Positions 8,991 through 18,273 of a stretch of DNA of 64,000 nt are shown piece after piece. This DNA is from Colwellia sp. MB3u-45 (GTDB lineage Bacteria; Pseudomonadota; Gammaproteobacteria; Enterobacterales; Alteromonadaceae). The notes beneath the pieces were generated by a model. It did no database searches. It was not told where the DNA came from and saw only the letters and a list, made by a program, of their open reading frames with translations. The DNA lies in NCBI RefSeq assembly GCF_014077005.1, contig NZ_JACGVC010000033.1:1-64000 (forward strand), written 5' to 3'. A program made the translations under genes and the position numbers. Each line of letters opens with the position of its first letter. The first letter of the stretch is position 1.

Positions 8991-10772
8991 TTATTGCTTA
9001 AGCTTTCTCTTCCATGTCAATCTGCGCGCTAAACCGGCAAACGTTAACAATAAAATACTACTTAAACCAAAACCTGCACCTTGACGTTCTACTTTCTCTT
9101 CAACGGCACTACAATCTTCAAGCTCACCCGCTATAGGCTGCAAGGTTACTGCACGAACTACATCTTCAAGTAGCTGTTCGCCTTGCTCATCCAGCATTAA
9201 CTCACCTTTTGAATCACGACGAGGCACTCTGATCAATGCGGTTGCTGAAACTTCATTGGCATCATTAATGTCACGTGCTTCAATAATCGTATAATCACTA
9301 CCACAAGCTAAAAAGTCGTTAAGATCGGTAAAAGTTTCACTAGTAATATCATATAAAAAACCATGTGTTCTTCTCGGGGTACTAGTGTTGTCGTTATGCG
9401 TTTCAACCTCACCTTCACCTACTATTTTACCACTTTCATTAATAGCGCGAGCTGTACTCGAACTACCGTTGAAAAAATCTGTTGGTAAAATCATTTCCAT
9501 CGTTTCAGCATTGGTATCAACATGATAAAACTTAGTTCTTTGATTACCATTAATAAAAGCATTGACATGCCCTATTGCTATACCGGCATCGTTAATGTCA
9601 TAGGTACGCGAATCAAAGTACTTGCCGTGATCCTCAGTAAAGTCCATAACTTCACCGTTTTTATATACTACTGCATATATACTGCGGCGTTCTCTTGCAC
9701 TGGGTTCAGTTACATTTTCATTAACCCAGCCATGAGCATAACCAACCGCTACACCTTGATTATTAATAGCTTGAGCATAGTTAGTATATTCACGTACATC
9801 ATCAACATGAGGAGTAACTAACTGTCCTAATATTTCTGAGCTAATGATACCTTGTTCATCAATTGACCATTTTATTGCTTCAGTATTATAAACCTCAGCA
9901 ATAATCTGCTGCACACAGACTTTAAACGGTAAATCAGCAAGTATGTCTGGATCAGCACAACCACCGGTTTCATCGTTGATAAAGTCAATGGCATTTTGAT
10001 CAATACTCGTACTAGCATAGCCAACCGCAAAGTGAGATTCACTAATATCTAATATGGCTGATTCACCACCAAAACGTTGTTCTTCAGGTAAATCTGTCTC
10101 ACTAGGAGGAATGACTTCGATGATACTGGCTCCACCGTCAGACGAGAAAAAACCACGGGTGGTAAATGCACGTAACCAGTGTGTTACTTCTTCAGCATCA
10201 CTTTTAGTAAAATCAAGCGGTAAGTAAGGCGCTGAGGCATTGCCATATACCCAGCCTTCGTTGGTAATGCCACTAATAAATTCTTTTGTCGAACGGGTAA
10301 GAATATCTGTATTAGGAATATTTTCATCAAATACATTAAATAATTCTGTTTGACCATTAAAGTTAGTCATGGCAAAAACATCACCAACTTCTTGATAAAG
10401 GCTATTACCGGCTCTTGAACTTAAAAACCTTATAACCCATGAAAGATCATTAGCCGTTGGATTACCTGCGCGTAAAGCCACTTCATCTTCAATATTAACT
10501 AAGTCGTGCACACCTTCATGACTTCGCTCAGCTAAAAGAACGATAAAGTCATAGTCTTCTTCGTCAAGATATTGAAACTGCACGGGAAAGTTATAGATGT
10601 CAGTGCCAGAAATAGCAGCTTCACCGTTATTATTTTCCTGTTGTGAATAAGTGTATTTTAATGAAGAAACATTACCTTTATCAATAACTTGGTAAGTTGC
10701 AGCATTAACCGCGGATAGTCCTAATGCACTAGTGATACCTAATGCTAAAATTGATTTTACAAATTTGTTCAT
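8991..10772 (-). CDS. DUF3466 secreted protein with GlyGly-CTERM-like tail
   Basis: A 593-residue exported protein. From the chosen ATG at 10772 the N-terminus (MNKFVKS, then a hydrophobic run to SAVNA) is a clean signal peptide. An in-frame ATG 11 codons earlier overlaps the uup stop and would give an awkward polar extension. The body carries DUF3466-type repeats of the kind INxxGxAVGYA / INDAGIAIGH (Asn-Asp-Gly rich, probably beta-structured). The C-terminus is GAGFGLSSILLLTFAGLARR followed by basic residues: a small-residue turn, one membrane segment and an Arg/Lys cluster, as in GlyGly-CTERM (rhombosortase) substrates. Probably surface-displayed or released after processing. Its role is unknown. 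Last gene of the rlmKL-uup cluster. Confidence 0.75.
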   Translation of the reverse strand: MNKFVKSILALGITSALGLSAVNAATYQVIDKGNVSSLKYTYSQQENNNGEAAISGTDIYNFPVQFQYLDEEDYDFIVLLAERSHEGVHDLVNIEDEVALRAGNPTANDLSWVIRFLSSRAGNSLYQEVGDVFAMTNFNGQTELFNVFDENIPNTDILTRSTKEFISGITNEGWVYGNASAPYLPLDFTKSDAEEVTHWLRAFTTRGFFSSDGGASIIEVIPPSETDLPEEQRFGGESAILDISESHFAVGYASTSIDQNAIDFINDETGGCADPDILADLPFKVCVQQIIAEVYNTEAIKWSIDEQGIISSEILGQLVTPHVDDVREYTNYAQAINNQGVAVGYAHGWVNENVTEPSARERRSIYAVVYKNGEVMDFTEDHGKYFDSRTYDINDAGIAIGHVNAFINGNQRTKFYHVDTNAETMEMILPTDFFNGSSSTARAINESGKIVGEGEVETHNDNTSTPRRTHGFLYDITSETFTDLNDFLACGSDYTIIEARDINDANEVSATALIRVPRRDSKGELMLDEQGEQLLEDVVRAVTLQPIAGELEDCSAVEEKVERQGAGFGLSSILLLTFAGLARRLTWKRKLKQ

Positions 10773-10797
10773 GTAACTACTAAACTCACTTTTGTTA

Positions 10798-12699
10798 TTA
10801 ATCATCTAATTCTTGCCATCTAGCGTAGGCAACTTCGAGTTTTGACTCATCTATAGCTAACTGGTTCAATATATTATTACTTTGCTCTTTGCTTTGACTA
10901 AAAAAGTCAGCGTGATTAACTTTTTCCTGCAAGTCAGCAATTGATGTTTCAAGTTCATCAATAATCCCAGGTAAGTTTTCTAACTCAGTTTTCTCTTTAA
11001 ATGAGCGTTTTTTCTTAACCGGGGTATTAACCTTGCTATTGGCTTTTTCAGCCACGGCGACTTTAACAACGGCTTTAGTCGCTGTTTCACGTTGCTTCTC
11101 TTTATAAGCTAAGTAATCATCAACATCATCATAGCCACCAACGATTTGTGAAACGTGTCCGGTACCATCAAAATACAAGCAACTATTGACACAGTTATTA
11201 ACAAAGTCGCGATCATGGCTAACTAAAATAACCGTTCCTGCGTAATTTGCAACGACTTCTTCCAATAGTTCTAAGGTTTCAATATCCAAATCATTGGTTG
11301 GCTCATCCAAAATCAATAGGTTACTGGGGCGTAAAAATAACCGAGCAAGTAACAAGCGATTTTTTTCACCTCCCGATAAGGCTCTAACCGGTGTTCGTGC
11401 CCGCTTAGGACTAAAAAGGAAGTCTTGCAGGTAACCTAATACATGTCGTGGTTTACCGTTTACCACAACTTCTTGCTTACCTTCACCCACAATTTCTTGC
11501 ACGGTTTGGTTCAGATCTAAGGCTTCACGATGTTGATCAAAATAAGCAATATCTAAATTAACACCTGAGCGCATTTTACCGCTGGTAGCTTCAAGATTGC
11601 CCATAATCATTTTAATCAAGGTCGACTTACCCGTACCGTTAGCACCAATAAAGGCTATACGGTCATTTCGGGTGATCAATAAATCTAAATTTTTGATAAT
11701 AACTTTATCATCAAAAGCGATAGTTATGTCTTCCGCTTCAAATACCAACTTACCTGAACGGTCACCTTGGGTGATATTCATCGTACTTTGATTGCGAACC
11801 TCGCGACGAGCTTGGCGTTCGCCTCTAAGTTTTTCAAGTGCTCTTACTCGGCCTTCATTGCGTGTACGACGCGCTTTTACACCTTGTCTGATCCACACTT
11901 CTTCTTCTGCTAGCTTCTTATCAAATAGCGAGTTTTGTTGTGATTCAACCTGCAAGTCATGCGCTTTTTGCTCTATGTAAAGATCATAATTGCCTGGGTA
12001 GCTTTTCAAAACACCACGATCAAGGTCAATAATACGTGTCGATACGCCACGAATAAATGCTCTATCATGACTAATAAAAAGTATCGTGCCAGCAAAGTCT
12101 TTTAAAAATGACTCTAACCATAAAACACTTTTAATATCTAAATGGTTAGTGGGTTCGTCAAGCAATAAAATATCAGGTGCGGTCACTAAGGCCTTAGCTA
12201 ACGCGACCTTACGTAACCAACCACCTGAAAGGTCACAAATTTTATCATCCGGGTTCAGCGCCAAGGTTGTCATCACTTGCTCGATACGCTGTTCATCTTG
12301 CCAAGCGTTTGCCACTTCAAGTTGATCTTGAACATTGGCTAATTTATTAAGATTTTTGTCTGATGGGTCTTCAGTAACATCATGAATAATCGCATGATAA
12401 CGCTTAATTAAATCTGCATTTTCCTTTACACCTTGTGCGATATGATCAAAAACACTGATATCTGAAGTTTCTGGAGGATCTTGCTCTAACATCGCGACTT
12501 GCATAGTGCTAGATTTAAGCACTTGGCCATCATCTAAGGTTTGAAAACCCATTAATACTTTCATTAATGTCGATTTTCCAGCACCATTTCTACCGACTAA
12601 ACAAATTCGTTCGCCGGTTTGTACACTCAGATCCGCTTTATCTAAGACTTTGTCTTCGCCAAAGGCTAATTCACCTTGGGAAATACGAATTAATTCCAT
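10798..12699 (-). CDS. uup: ABC-F ATPase Uup
   Basis: A soluble twin-ATPase ABC-F protein that acts on ribosomes and influences precise excision of transposons; it is not a transporter. It has 633 residues against 635 in E. coli. The first Walker A is GRNGAGKST (36-44), with a LSGGWLRKVALAKALV signature and DEPTNHLD. The second half has GANGTGKST, LSGGEKNRLLLARL and DEPTNDLD. An Arg-rich linker lies between the two halves. The C-terminal 60-odd residues form the DNA-binding coiled coil typical of Uup. It sits 3 bp after the glutaredoxin-like gene, and rlmL-uup adjacency is the conserved gammaproteobacterial order. A GGAG site precedes the ATG. Confidence 0.93.
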   Translation of the reverse strand: MELIRISQGELAFGEDKVLDKADLSVQTGERICLVGRNGAGKSTLMKVLMGFQTLDDGQVLKSSTMQVAMLEQDPPETSDISVFDHIAQGVKENADLIKRYHAIIHDVTEDPSDKNLNKLANVQDQLEVANAWQDEQRIEQVMTTLALNPDDKICDLSGGWLRKVALAKALVTAPDILLLDEPTNHLDIKSVLWLESFLKDFAGTILFISHDRAFIRGVSTRIIDLDRGVLKSYPGNYDLYIEQKAHDLQVESQQNSLFDKKLAEEEVWIRQGVKARRTRNEGRVRALEKLRGERQARREVRNQSTMNITQGDRSGKLVFEAEDITIAFDDKVIIKNLDLLITRNDRIAFIGANGTGKSTLIKMIMGNLEATSGKMRSGVNLDIAYFDQHREALDLNQTVQEIVGEGKQEVVVNGKPRHVLGYLQDFLFSPKRARTPVRALSGGEKNRLLLARLFLRPSNLLILDEPTNDLDIETLELLEEVVANYAGTVILVSHDRDFVNNCVNSCLYFDGTGHVSQIVGGYDDVDDYLAYKEKQRETATKAVVKVAVAEKANSKVNTPVKKKRSFKEKTELENLPGIIDELETSIADLQEKVNHADFFSQSKEQSNNILNQLAIDESKLEVAYARWQELDD

Positions 12700-12702
12700 A
12701 AA

Positions 12703-12933
12703 CTACAATAACTCCAAAACTTGTGCTTGTTCAAATGGCCAAAATAATTTTTCTTGGCTCGAAAGACGCTCTAATACAGGAATGTGAACACGATACAGCG
12801 TAACTAGCTTATCATCATCGAGTATATCGACCACGCAAATATCTGCTGCTGGCATCACGGCTAGGCATAATGCCAAAGCCTCTTCACATAAATGACAGCC
12901 TTCGCTGCCATAAAGATTAAATTTTACCGACAT
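12703..12933 (-). CDS. Glutaredoxin-like protein (DUF836 type)
   Basis: A small 76-residue thioredoxin-fold protein with a CHLC redox motif at residues 13-16 (YGSEGCHLCEEA) and the cis-Pro segment HIPVL. Length and motif fit the glutaredoxin-like DUF836 family, probably a cytoplasmic thiol-disulphide oxidoreductase. The AGGTGAG ribosome site is strong. It sits between rlmKL (11 bp upstream) and uup (3 bp downstream), so it is part of one transcript. Its substrate is unknown. Confidence 0.8.
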   Translation of the reverse strand: MSVKFNLYGSEGCHLCEEALALCLAVMPAADICVVDILDDDKLVTLYRVHIPVLERLSSQEKLFWPFEQAQVLELL

Positions 12934-12944
12934 ATTAACTCACC

Positions 12945-15071
12945 TTACACCTTACGTGTAATCAACCAACTGTTATGAATATGCTTGTTGCGTTGAAAGT
13001 CTTTATCTCGTGTTTTCTCGCTTATTTCTTGCACTTGTAAATTTAAGGCAGAAATAGCGTCAAAATCCATTTTAAAATTACGCTTATTATTGGTAAAAAT
13101 TAACTCACCACCCGCAGCAAGTGATTTTACTCCATCAGTAATTAAACTGATGTGATCACGTTGCACGTCAAAACTTTCTCCCATGCGCTTTGAATTAGAG
13201 AAAGTGGGTGGGTCAATAAACACCAGATCAAATTTTTGCTCGTTTTTCTTCAACCATTGCAAACAATCCGCTTGAATAAAGTCATATTTATGACCACTGA
13301 GATTATTCAGTACAAAATTATCTTGTGCCCAACTTAAATAAGTTTTCGACATATCAACCGTGGTTACCGTATCCGCGCCATGCAATGCCGCTTGCAAAGA
13401 AACCGAACCTGTATAGGCAAACAAATTCAATAATGATTTACCCGCTGATTTTTTCGCCACAATTTGGCGGGTTTTACGGTGATCAAGAAACAGCCCGGTA
13501 TCTAAATAATCCCAAAGGTTTACTTTTAATTTCGCGCCATATTCATGCACCACCATAGATTTTTTGGTTTGTTCAACCCGTTGGTACTGATCTTTGCCCT
13601 TTTGCTTTGCCCGCGTTTTAATAATAACTTTATCGGTAGGAACGCCAAGTACCTTAGGGGCAAAATAAACCACTTCTTGTAATCTTTTCGCCACTTTCTC
13701 AGGCTCAATAATGGCGGGCGCCGTGTACTCATGAATAACCAAGTGATCGCCATAAACATCAACCGCTACATTATACTCAGGAATATCGGCATCATATAAG
13801 CGATAACATTCTATGCCTTCTTGCTTAAGCCAGCCTTTCAAGTTTTTCTTATTCTTTAATAAGCGATTACCAAAGTCTGAGTCTTTACCATCAAATTCAG
13901 TATCAACATTACTGCTCGACACTTGCTTATCATCTAAATTATAAAGTGCAAATTGACAATCTAATGGGCCATTTTTAAACTTATAACGTTTTAAAGTCAC
14001 CATTTTCATCATGGCTAACAATTCAGCATTGGCAGTTAGAACAGCCACTCGCCAGTTAACAAAATGAGATTTAAACTTCTGCCCTAATAAAGCAAAGCTT
14101 TCTACCAGTTCAGGTAATTCACCTATTCGTTCACCGTAGGGTGGGTTAAATAAGATAGTACCTTTAGGACCAAAGGCATTTTTTATGTCATTAGCATTTT
14201 TACACGAGAATTCAATAAATCTTTGCACGCCGGCATTTTTAGCATTTTGCTGGGCGGTTTGTAATACTCGGCTATCAAGGTCAAGACCAAATACTTTAGT
14301 TTTAAGCTGCGTTAAACCAACATGTGATTGTTCAATGGCAGCAGACCTTGCTGATTTCCAAGCGGCAGGCTGATGCCCTAACCAAAAATCAAAGCCCCAT
14401 TGCGCTCTATCAATGCCAGGTGCATAACCCGCTGCCATTAATACCGCCTCTATCACTATAGTTCCTGAACCACACATAGGGTCAACTAAAGGCTTAGAGG
14501 TATCTTCTAACCAACCAGAACGAGTAATGATAGCGGCCGCTAAATGTTCTTTTAATGGCGCAGCACCCGAATGCTCTCGATAGCCCCTTTTAAATAAGCT
14601 ACGGCCAGAGAAGTCTAAATAAATAACAACTTTTTGCTTTAACAAACGTGCTTGAAAACTTACCTGTGGCGCTGACTTATCAACTGAGGGACGTTCTTGG
14701 TTTAAATCGCGAAAATGGTCAACAACCGCATCTTTAACCGTTAAGGCACCAAATTGACTATTTCTGATTTCATCGCTTGTACCAACAAAATCAATCGCAA
14801 AGGTATTATCAACGGAGAACATTTCCGACCAAGTAATTGACTTTGCTACCGCATAAAGCTCATCTTTATTGCTGGCGTCACCTTCAGCCAATTTCAGCAG
14901 TATGCGAGTGGATAAGCGACAGCGTAAACAAATGTGATACGCATGTTCAATCGTTGAAGTGAAATAAACGCCCTCAGGCTTTTGAACAACTTGTTCGGCT
15001 TTCAAATCTTTAAGTTCTTGCGCCAGTAATATTTCTATACCTGGTGAGGTTAATGCTAAAAATTGCTGCAT
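12945..15071 (-). CDS. rlmKL: Bifunctional 23S rRNA methyltransferase RlmKL
   Basis: A fused enzyme. The N-terminal RlmL half makes m2G2445 and the C-terminal RlmK half makes m7G2069 of 23S rRNA. It has 708 residues, close to the E. coli YcbY protein. A THUMP domain at about 45-155 precedes the first Rossmann methyltransferase (DPMCGSGT 197-204; catalytic NPPYGER 309-315). The second domain has NLFAYTGSVSLQAA near 548-561 and DPPTFSNS at 619-626. It is the first gene of the rlmKL, glutaredoxin-like, uup, DUF3466 operon and is divergent from the initiator tRNA genes. Both catalytic sites look intact. Confidence 0.95.
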   Translation of the reverse strand: MQQFLALTSPGIEILLAQELKDLKAEQVVQKPEGVYFTSTIEHAYHICLRCRLSTRILLKLAEGDASNKDELYAVAKSITWSEMFSVDNTFAIDFVGTSDEIRNSQFGALTVKDAVVDHFRDLNQERPSVDKSAPQVSFQARLLKQKVVIYLDFSGRSLFKRGYREHSGAAPLKEHLAAAIITRSGWLEDTSKPLVDPMCGSGTIVIEAVLMAAGYAPGIDRAQWGFDFWLGHQPAAWKSARSAAIEQSHVGLTQLKTKVFGLDLDSRVLQTAQQNAKNAGVQRFIEFSCKNANDIKNAFGPKGTILFNPPYGERIGELPELVESFALLGQKFKSHFVNWRVAVLTANAELLAMMKMVTLKRYKFKNGPLDCQFALYNLDDKQVSSSNVDTEFDGKDSDFGNRLLKNKKNLKGWLKQEGIECYRLYDADIPEYNVAVDVYGDHLVIHEYTAPAIIEPEKVAKRLQEVVYFAPKVLGVPTDKVIIKTRAKQKGKDQYQRVEQTKKSMVVHEYGAKLKVNLWDYLDTGLFLDHRKTRQIVAKKSAGKSLLNLFAYTGSVSLQAALHGADTVTTVDMSKTYLSWAQDNFVLNNLSGHKYDFIQADCLQWLKKNEQKFDLVFIDPPTFSNSKRMGESFDVQRDHISLITDGVKSLAAGGELIFTNNKRNFKMDFDAISALNLQVQEISEKTRDKDFQRNKHIHNSWLITRKV

Positions 15072-15301
15072 ATAGGTTTCCCAATCTAATTTATGCCGCG
15101 ATTATAAACAAAGACACGTGCTACTTATAGGTCTTTTACAAATTAGCGCAAACTATCTAACAATATCTGACAAGTTAAGCGCTGTTTATTTTAAATTCAG
15201 CCTAATTTCAACTAATCGTCTGAAATACGAGTCATTCACGCGTAAAAAAACAACAAGTCATAAATAAATGAAATTAATCGCTAAAAAAAGCATAAAACAT
15301 G

Positions 15302-15330
15302 TTGCAAATAAGATGATGTATCCTTATTAT
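15302..15330 (+). promoter_or_regulatory. Stable-RNA promoter of the initiator tRNA operon
   Basis: TTGCAA (15302-15307), a 17-bp spacer and TATTAT (15325-15330) are followed by a GC-rich discriminator (ACGCCTCGC), the pattern of stringently controlled stable-RNA promoters. It lies about 100 bp before the first tRNA. The rest of 15072-15301 is AT-rich with no gene visible. Confidence 0.7.
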
Positions 15331-15428
15331 ACGCCTCGCTTTAAGGCAAGCAGTCAACCGCCACTTTAAAGCATTCTTAAGCTAGAATTAAAACAAGCTG
15401 TCTTGGCTAATGTATTAAGCCATTCGGA

Positions 15429-15505
<77 letters not shown>

Positions 15506-15565
15506 ATTCTTAAGTTTGAATTAAAACAACTTGGCTTGTTTAAGTGTTTACTTAAACCATTCGGA

Positions 15566-15642
<77 letters not shown>

Positions 15643-15967
15643 ATTTTATATACACCTCTAATATATCTATTTTATATACTCTTCTAGTTTATCTAAATTC
15701 GACGTTATTTTAATTTAACAACGATTAAAACTTCATATACGACTTAAATCTAATAGTAGCTAAATACAGCTAGATCAAAATCATCCTACTGATAACTTAA
15801 ATTTAATACACTCACTGCAATTTTTAATAAATACTTTATTAATCACTTGATACTAATATCAAATCACTTTTCTTAATATAAATCACTAAATATACCTTCA
15901 GATAAGGTACTATAAACGGTGAATTTACATAAAGCTGAATAGCTAATAATTAAGAGAATATTTTTTG
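15643..15967. other. Intergenic stretch without a visible gene
   Basis: 325 bp of very AT-rich sequence between the tRNA pair and moaC. I see no clear terminator hairpin after the tRNAs, no repeat unit of the dispersed family and no frame with coding character. It presumably holds the moaC promoter. Confidence 0.5.
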
Positions 15968-16468
15968 ATGAGCGACGAATTTACTCATATCAATGCTAAT
16001 GGTGATGCCCATATGGTTGATGTAACTGAAAAAATTGTTACTGAACGTACTGCCATTGCTCAAGCCTATATTGAAATGTCTGCGCAAACCCTGGCAATGA
16101 TTGTCGAAGGAAAACATCATAAAGGTGACGTATTTGCCACCGCCAGAATTGCTGGCATTATGGCGGCAAAAAAAACCAGTGAGCTTATTCCGCTTTGTCA
16201 CCCGCTTATGCTGACAAAAATAGAAGTCGACATAATCGCAGAGCCAAAGCAAAACCGGGTAAAAATCACTGCGCTCTGTAAGCTTTCAGGGAAAACAGGG
16301 GTAGAAATGGAAGCATTAACCGCCGCTTCAACCGCCGCCCTGACGATTTACGATATGTGTAAAGCGGTACAAAAAGACATGATTATTACCAATATCCATT
16401 TATGTGAAAAACAAGGTGGAAAATCAGGCAGCTATCTTCATACCCCTGCGACTCAAGAAAGGATCTAA
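15968..16468 (+). CDS. moaC: Cyclic pyranopterin monophosphate synthase MoaC
   Basis: Acts after MoaA in molybdenum cofactor synthesis, converting the cyclised GTP intermediate to cyclic pyranopterin monophosphate. It has 166 residues, slightly longer than E. coli MoaC. Recognisable segments are MVDVTEK near the N-terminus, the ELIPLCHPL active-site segment, a [10 protein letters not shown] motif and the late KSG. I use the ATG at 15968, preceded by a purine-rich site, rather than the adjacent TTG. It starts a moaC-moaD-moaE cluster; moaA and moaB are not in the window. Confidence 0.95.
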   Translation: MSDEFTHINANGDAHMVDVTEKIVTERTAIAQAYIEMSAQTLAMIVEGKHHKGDVFATARIAGIMAAKKTSELIPLCHPLMLTKIEVDIIAEPKQNRVKITALCKLSGKTGVEMEALTAASTAALTIYDMCKAVQKDMIITNIHLCEKQGGKSGSYLHTPATQERI

Positions 16469-16470
16469 TC

Positions 16471-16719
16471 ATGATAAAAGTTTTGTTTTTTGCTCGCCTA
16501 CGCGAACAATTATCCACCGATAGCTTGCAAATATTGGCCAGTGAAAATATGACAACAGAGCTAATTCGACAACAACTCGCTAACACAGATGATTTATGGG
16601 CCAAAGTTATGTCGGCTGATAGCTTACTTGTTGCGGTTAATCAGCAGATCACCGATTGGTCACATAGTGTCAATGCCGGTGATGAAGTCGCTTTTTTCCC
16701 TCCTGTTACCGGAGGCTAA
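16471..16719 (+). CDS. moaD: Molybdopterin synthase small subunit MoaD
   Basis: A ubiquitin-fold sulfur carrier that is activated by MoeB-type adenylation and thiocarboxylated on its C-terminal glycine, then donates sulfur within molybdopterin synthase. It has 82 residues and ends FFPPVTGG; the terminal Gly-Gly is the functional hallmark. It starts 2 bp after moaC and the stop is 1 bp before moaE, whose ribosome site lies inside the moaD C-terminal codons. Confidence 0.94.
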   Translation: MIKVLFFARLREQLSTDSLQILASENMTTELIRQQLANTDDLWAKVMSADSLLVAVNQQITDWSHSVNAGDEVAFFPPVTGG

Positions 16720-16720
16720 T

Positions 16721-17179
16721 ATGATCAACGTACAACAGAATGATTTTATTGTTGCAGATGAGTATCAAAAACTCGCAGATGACAACCAAGATGGCGCTGT
16801 AGTAACTTTTGTTGGTAAAGTTCGAGACTTTAATGAAGGGCTTGGAGTGCAAGGGTTATCGCTAGAGCACTACCCTGGCATGACAGAGAAGGTATTGAGT
16901 GAAATAGAGGCTGAAGCGCGCGACCACTGGCCGCTTAATAAGGTGACTATTATTCATCGCGTTGGCGATTTAACCCTTGGCGAACAAATTGTCTTTATTG
17001 GTGTCACGAGCCCACATCGAAGAGCGGCCTTTGCTGCTTGTGAATTTCTTATCGATTTTTTAAAAACCAAAGCCCCGTTTTGGAAAAAAGAGTTAACCAG
17101 TGAAGGCAGTAAATGGTTAGAAGCCAAAGCCAGTGACAGTAAAATTTCACAACAATGGTCGACAAAACTAACAAACTAG
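16721..17179 (+). CDS. moaE: Molybdopterin synthase catalytic subunit MoaE
   Basis: The large subunit of molybdopterin synthase; it converts cyclic pyranopterin monophosphate to molybdopterin using MoaD thiocarboxylate. It has 152 residues from the ATG at 16721, which has GGAGG five bases upstream. A longer frame starting further upstream lies within moaD and is not used. Conserved parts are VGKVRDFN, LEHYPGMTE, the histidine segment SPHRRAAF and the catalytic lysines in LKTKAPFWKKE. Cotranscribed with moaC and moaD. Confidence 0.94.
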   Translation: MINVQQNDFIVADEYQKLADDNQDGAVVTFVGKVRDFNEGLGVQGLSLEHYPGMTEKVLSEIEAEARDHWPLNKVTIIHRVGDLTLGEQIVFIGVTSPHRRAAFAACEFLIDFLKTKAPFWKKELTSEGSKWLEAKASDSKISQQWSTKLTN

Positions 17180-17196
17180 AAACAATGAGATTATTC

Positions 17197-17403
17197 ATGC
17201 TAAAAATCGGACGTTATCAACATTTTAAAGGTAATTTTTACCAAGTACTACACTTAGCAACCCACAGTGAAACTGAAGAAACCATGGTGGTTTATCAACC
17301 TGAATACGGTGAAAGAGCGATTTGGGTTAGGCCACTTGCTATGTTTGATGAAATCATTGAAAGAGATGGAAAGCAGCTTAAACGCTTTCAATATGTTGGT
17401 TAA
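17197..17403 (+). CDS. DUF1653 domain protein
   Basis: A 68-residue protein that is essentially one DUF1653 domain: IGRYQHFKGNFYQVLHLATH, then YGERAIWVRPLAMF. I choose the ATG at 17197 because the domain starts right there and GAGA precedes it; longer starts at 17185 or 17155 overlap or abut moaE. DUF1653 is a small SH3-like module of unknown role. The 17-bp gap to moaE suggests cotranscription with the molybdopterin genes, but a functional link is only suggested by position. Confidence 0.8.
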   Translation: MLKIGRYQHFKGNFYQVLHLATHSETEETMVVYQPEYGERAIWVRPLAMFDEIIERDGKQLKRFQYVG

Positions 17404-17424
17404 GATAGTTAAGATGGTTAACTA

Positions 17425-18012
17425 AAAATGTAGATTGTACTTTTATCCATCACGTTAAGTTAAATTTAACTTTCTTGCGCATCAATGCGAACGAGCAAAA
17501 AATAATACCTGCTGTAAATGTTTATTGATCCCGTCACGTTAATAGCCAGCTTAACAGTTGACAGACTAAAGTCCATCCTACAAAACACCGACAAAGCAAT
17601 TGCCTAATGCTACATATCACCCGTAGGCTTTATGTGGATTCAATGTAGGTTGGACTTTAGTCCATCAGGTTAAATGAAATTTAACCTTCTTTAGCATTAA
17701 TACGTACGAGCAAAAAATAATACCTGCTGCAAATCTTTGTTGGTCCCATCACGTTATTAGCCAGCTTAACATTTGACAGACTGAAGTCCGTCCTACAAAA
17801 CACCGACAAAAACAAGTACCCAACATTACATTATCACCCGTAGGCTTTATGTGGATTCAATGTAGGTTGAACTTTAGTCCATCAGGTTAAATGAAATTTA
17901 ACTGTGTTTGTTATAAATGCCGAGCGAAAAAATTCCTGCTGCAAATGTTTGTTGGTCCTATCTTGTTATTAGCCCGCTTAACAGTTGACGGACTAAAGTC
18001 CGACCTACAAAA
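17425..18012. repeat. Paired-palindrome repeat array C, about three units
   Basis: Forward palindromes occur near 17557 (GACAGACTAAAGTCC), 17772 (GACAGACTGAAGTCC) and 17985 (GACGGACTAAAGTCC). Inverted partners of the type TGTAGGTTGGACTTTAGTCC lie near 17643 and 17862, with a degenerate one near 17430. Partners are followed by GTTAAATGAAATTTAAC. The period is about 215-220 bp. Copies here are more decayed than elsewhere: the two CAGACT variants no longer pair fully. The array lies between two co-directional genes, downstream of the DUF1653 gene. Confidence 0.85.
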
Positions 18013-18153
18013 AACCGACAGAAAAAATCACCCAACGCTAAATGAGGAAATCAAAGCCCTATTTGAAGGTAATTGTTGTTCTGTTATAGATGTTGGATAG
18101 ACCACGCTAGTCCAAAGTGCTGGGTTTACGACACCTAGTACTTACTGTCTTGA

Positions 18154-18273
18154 CTCTATTTATTTAGCCAGCATTTCCAAGATGTTAATAATATTGCCAT
18201 TGAAGATGTTAGAGTTCATGATAGTTTGCTAATAGAGTTTGTCAGGCTAATTCATCTTTATAGGGATATATAA
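18154..18273 (+). pseudogene. Possible 3' remnant of an unidentified gene
   Basis: A 39-codon open stretch has natural-looking composition (ends NNIAIEDVRVHDSLLIEF, then VRLIHLYRDI). It is closed upstream by TGA at 18151 and ends at TAA 18271-18273, overlapping the next ATG (TAATG). The overlap resembles translational coupling to a lost upstream gene. I do not recognise the family, and a chance frame is possible. Confidence 0.25.

Noticed and set aside
16589-16720. Long upstream extension of MoaE
   Set aside because: The extra residues are moaD read in another frame. The ATG at 16721 has a GGAGG site and matches the known MoaE start.
17891-18100. 69-codon plus-strand frame inside repeat array C
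   Set aside because: It runs through the palindromic repeat units themselves, so its protein is a translation of the repeat.
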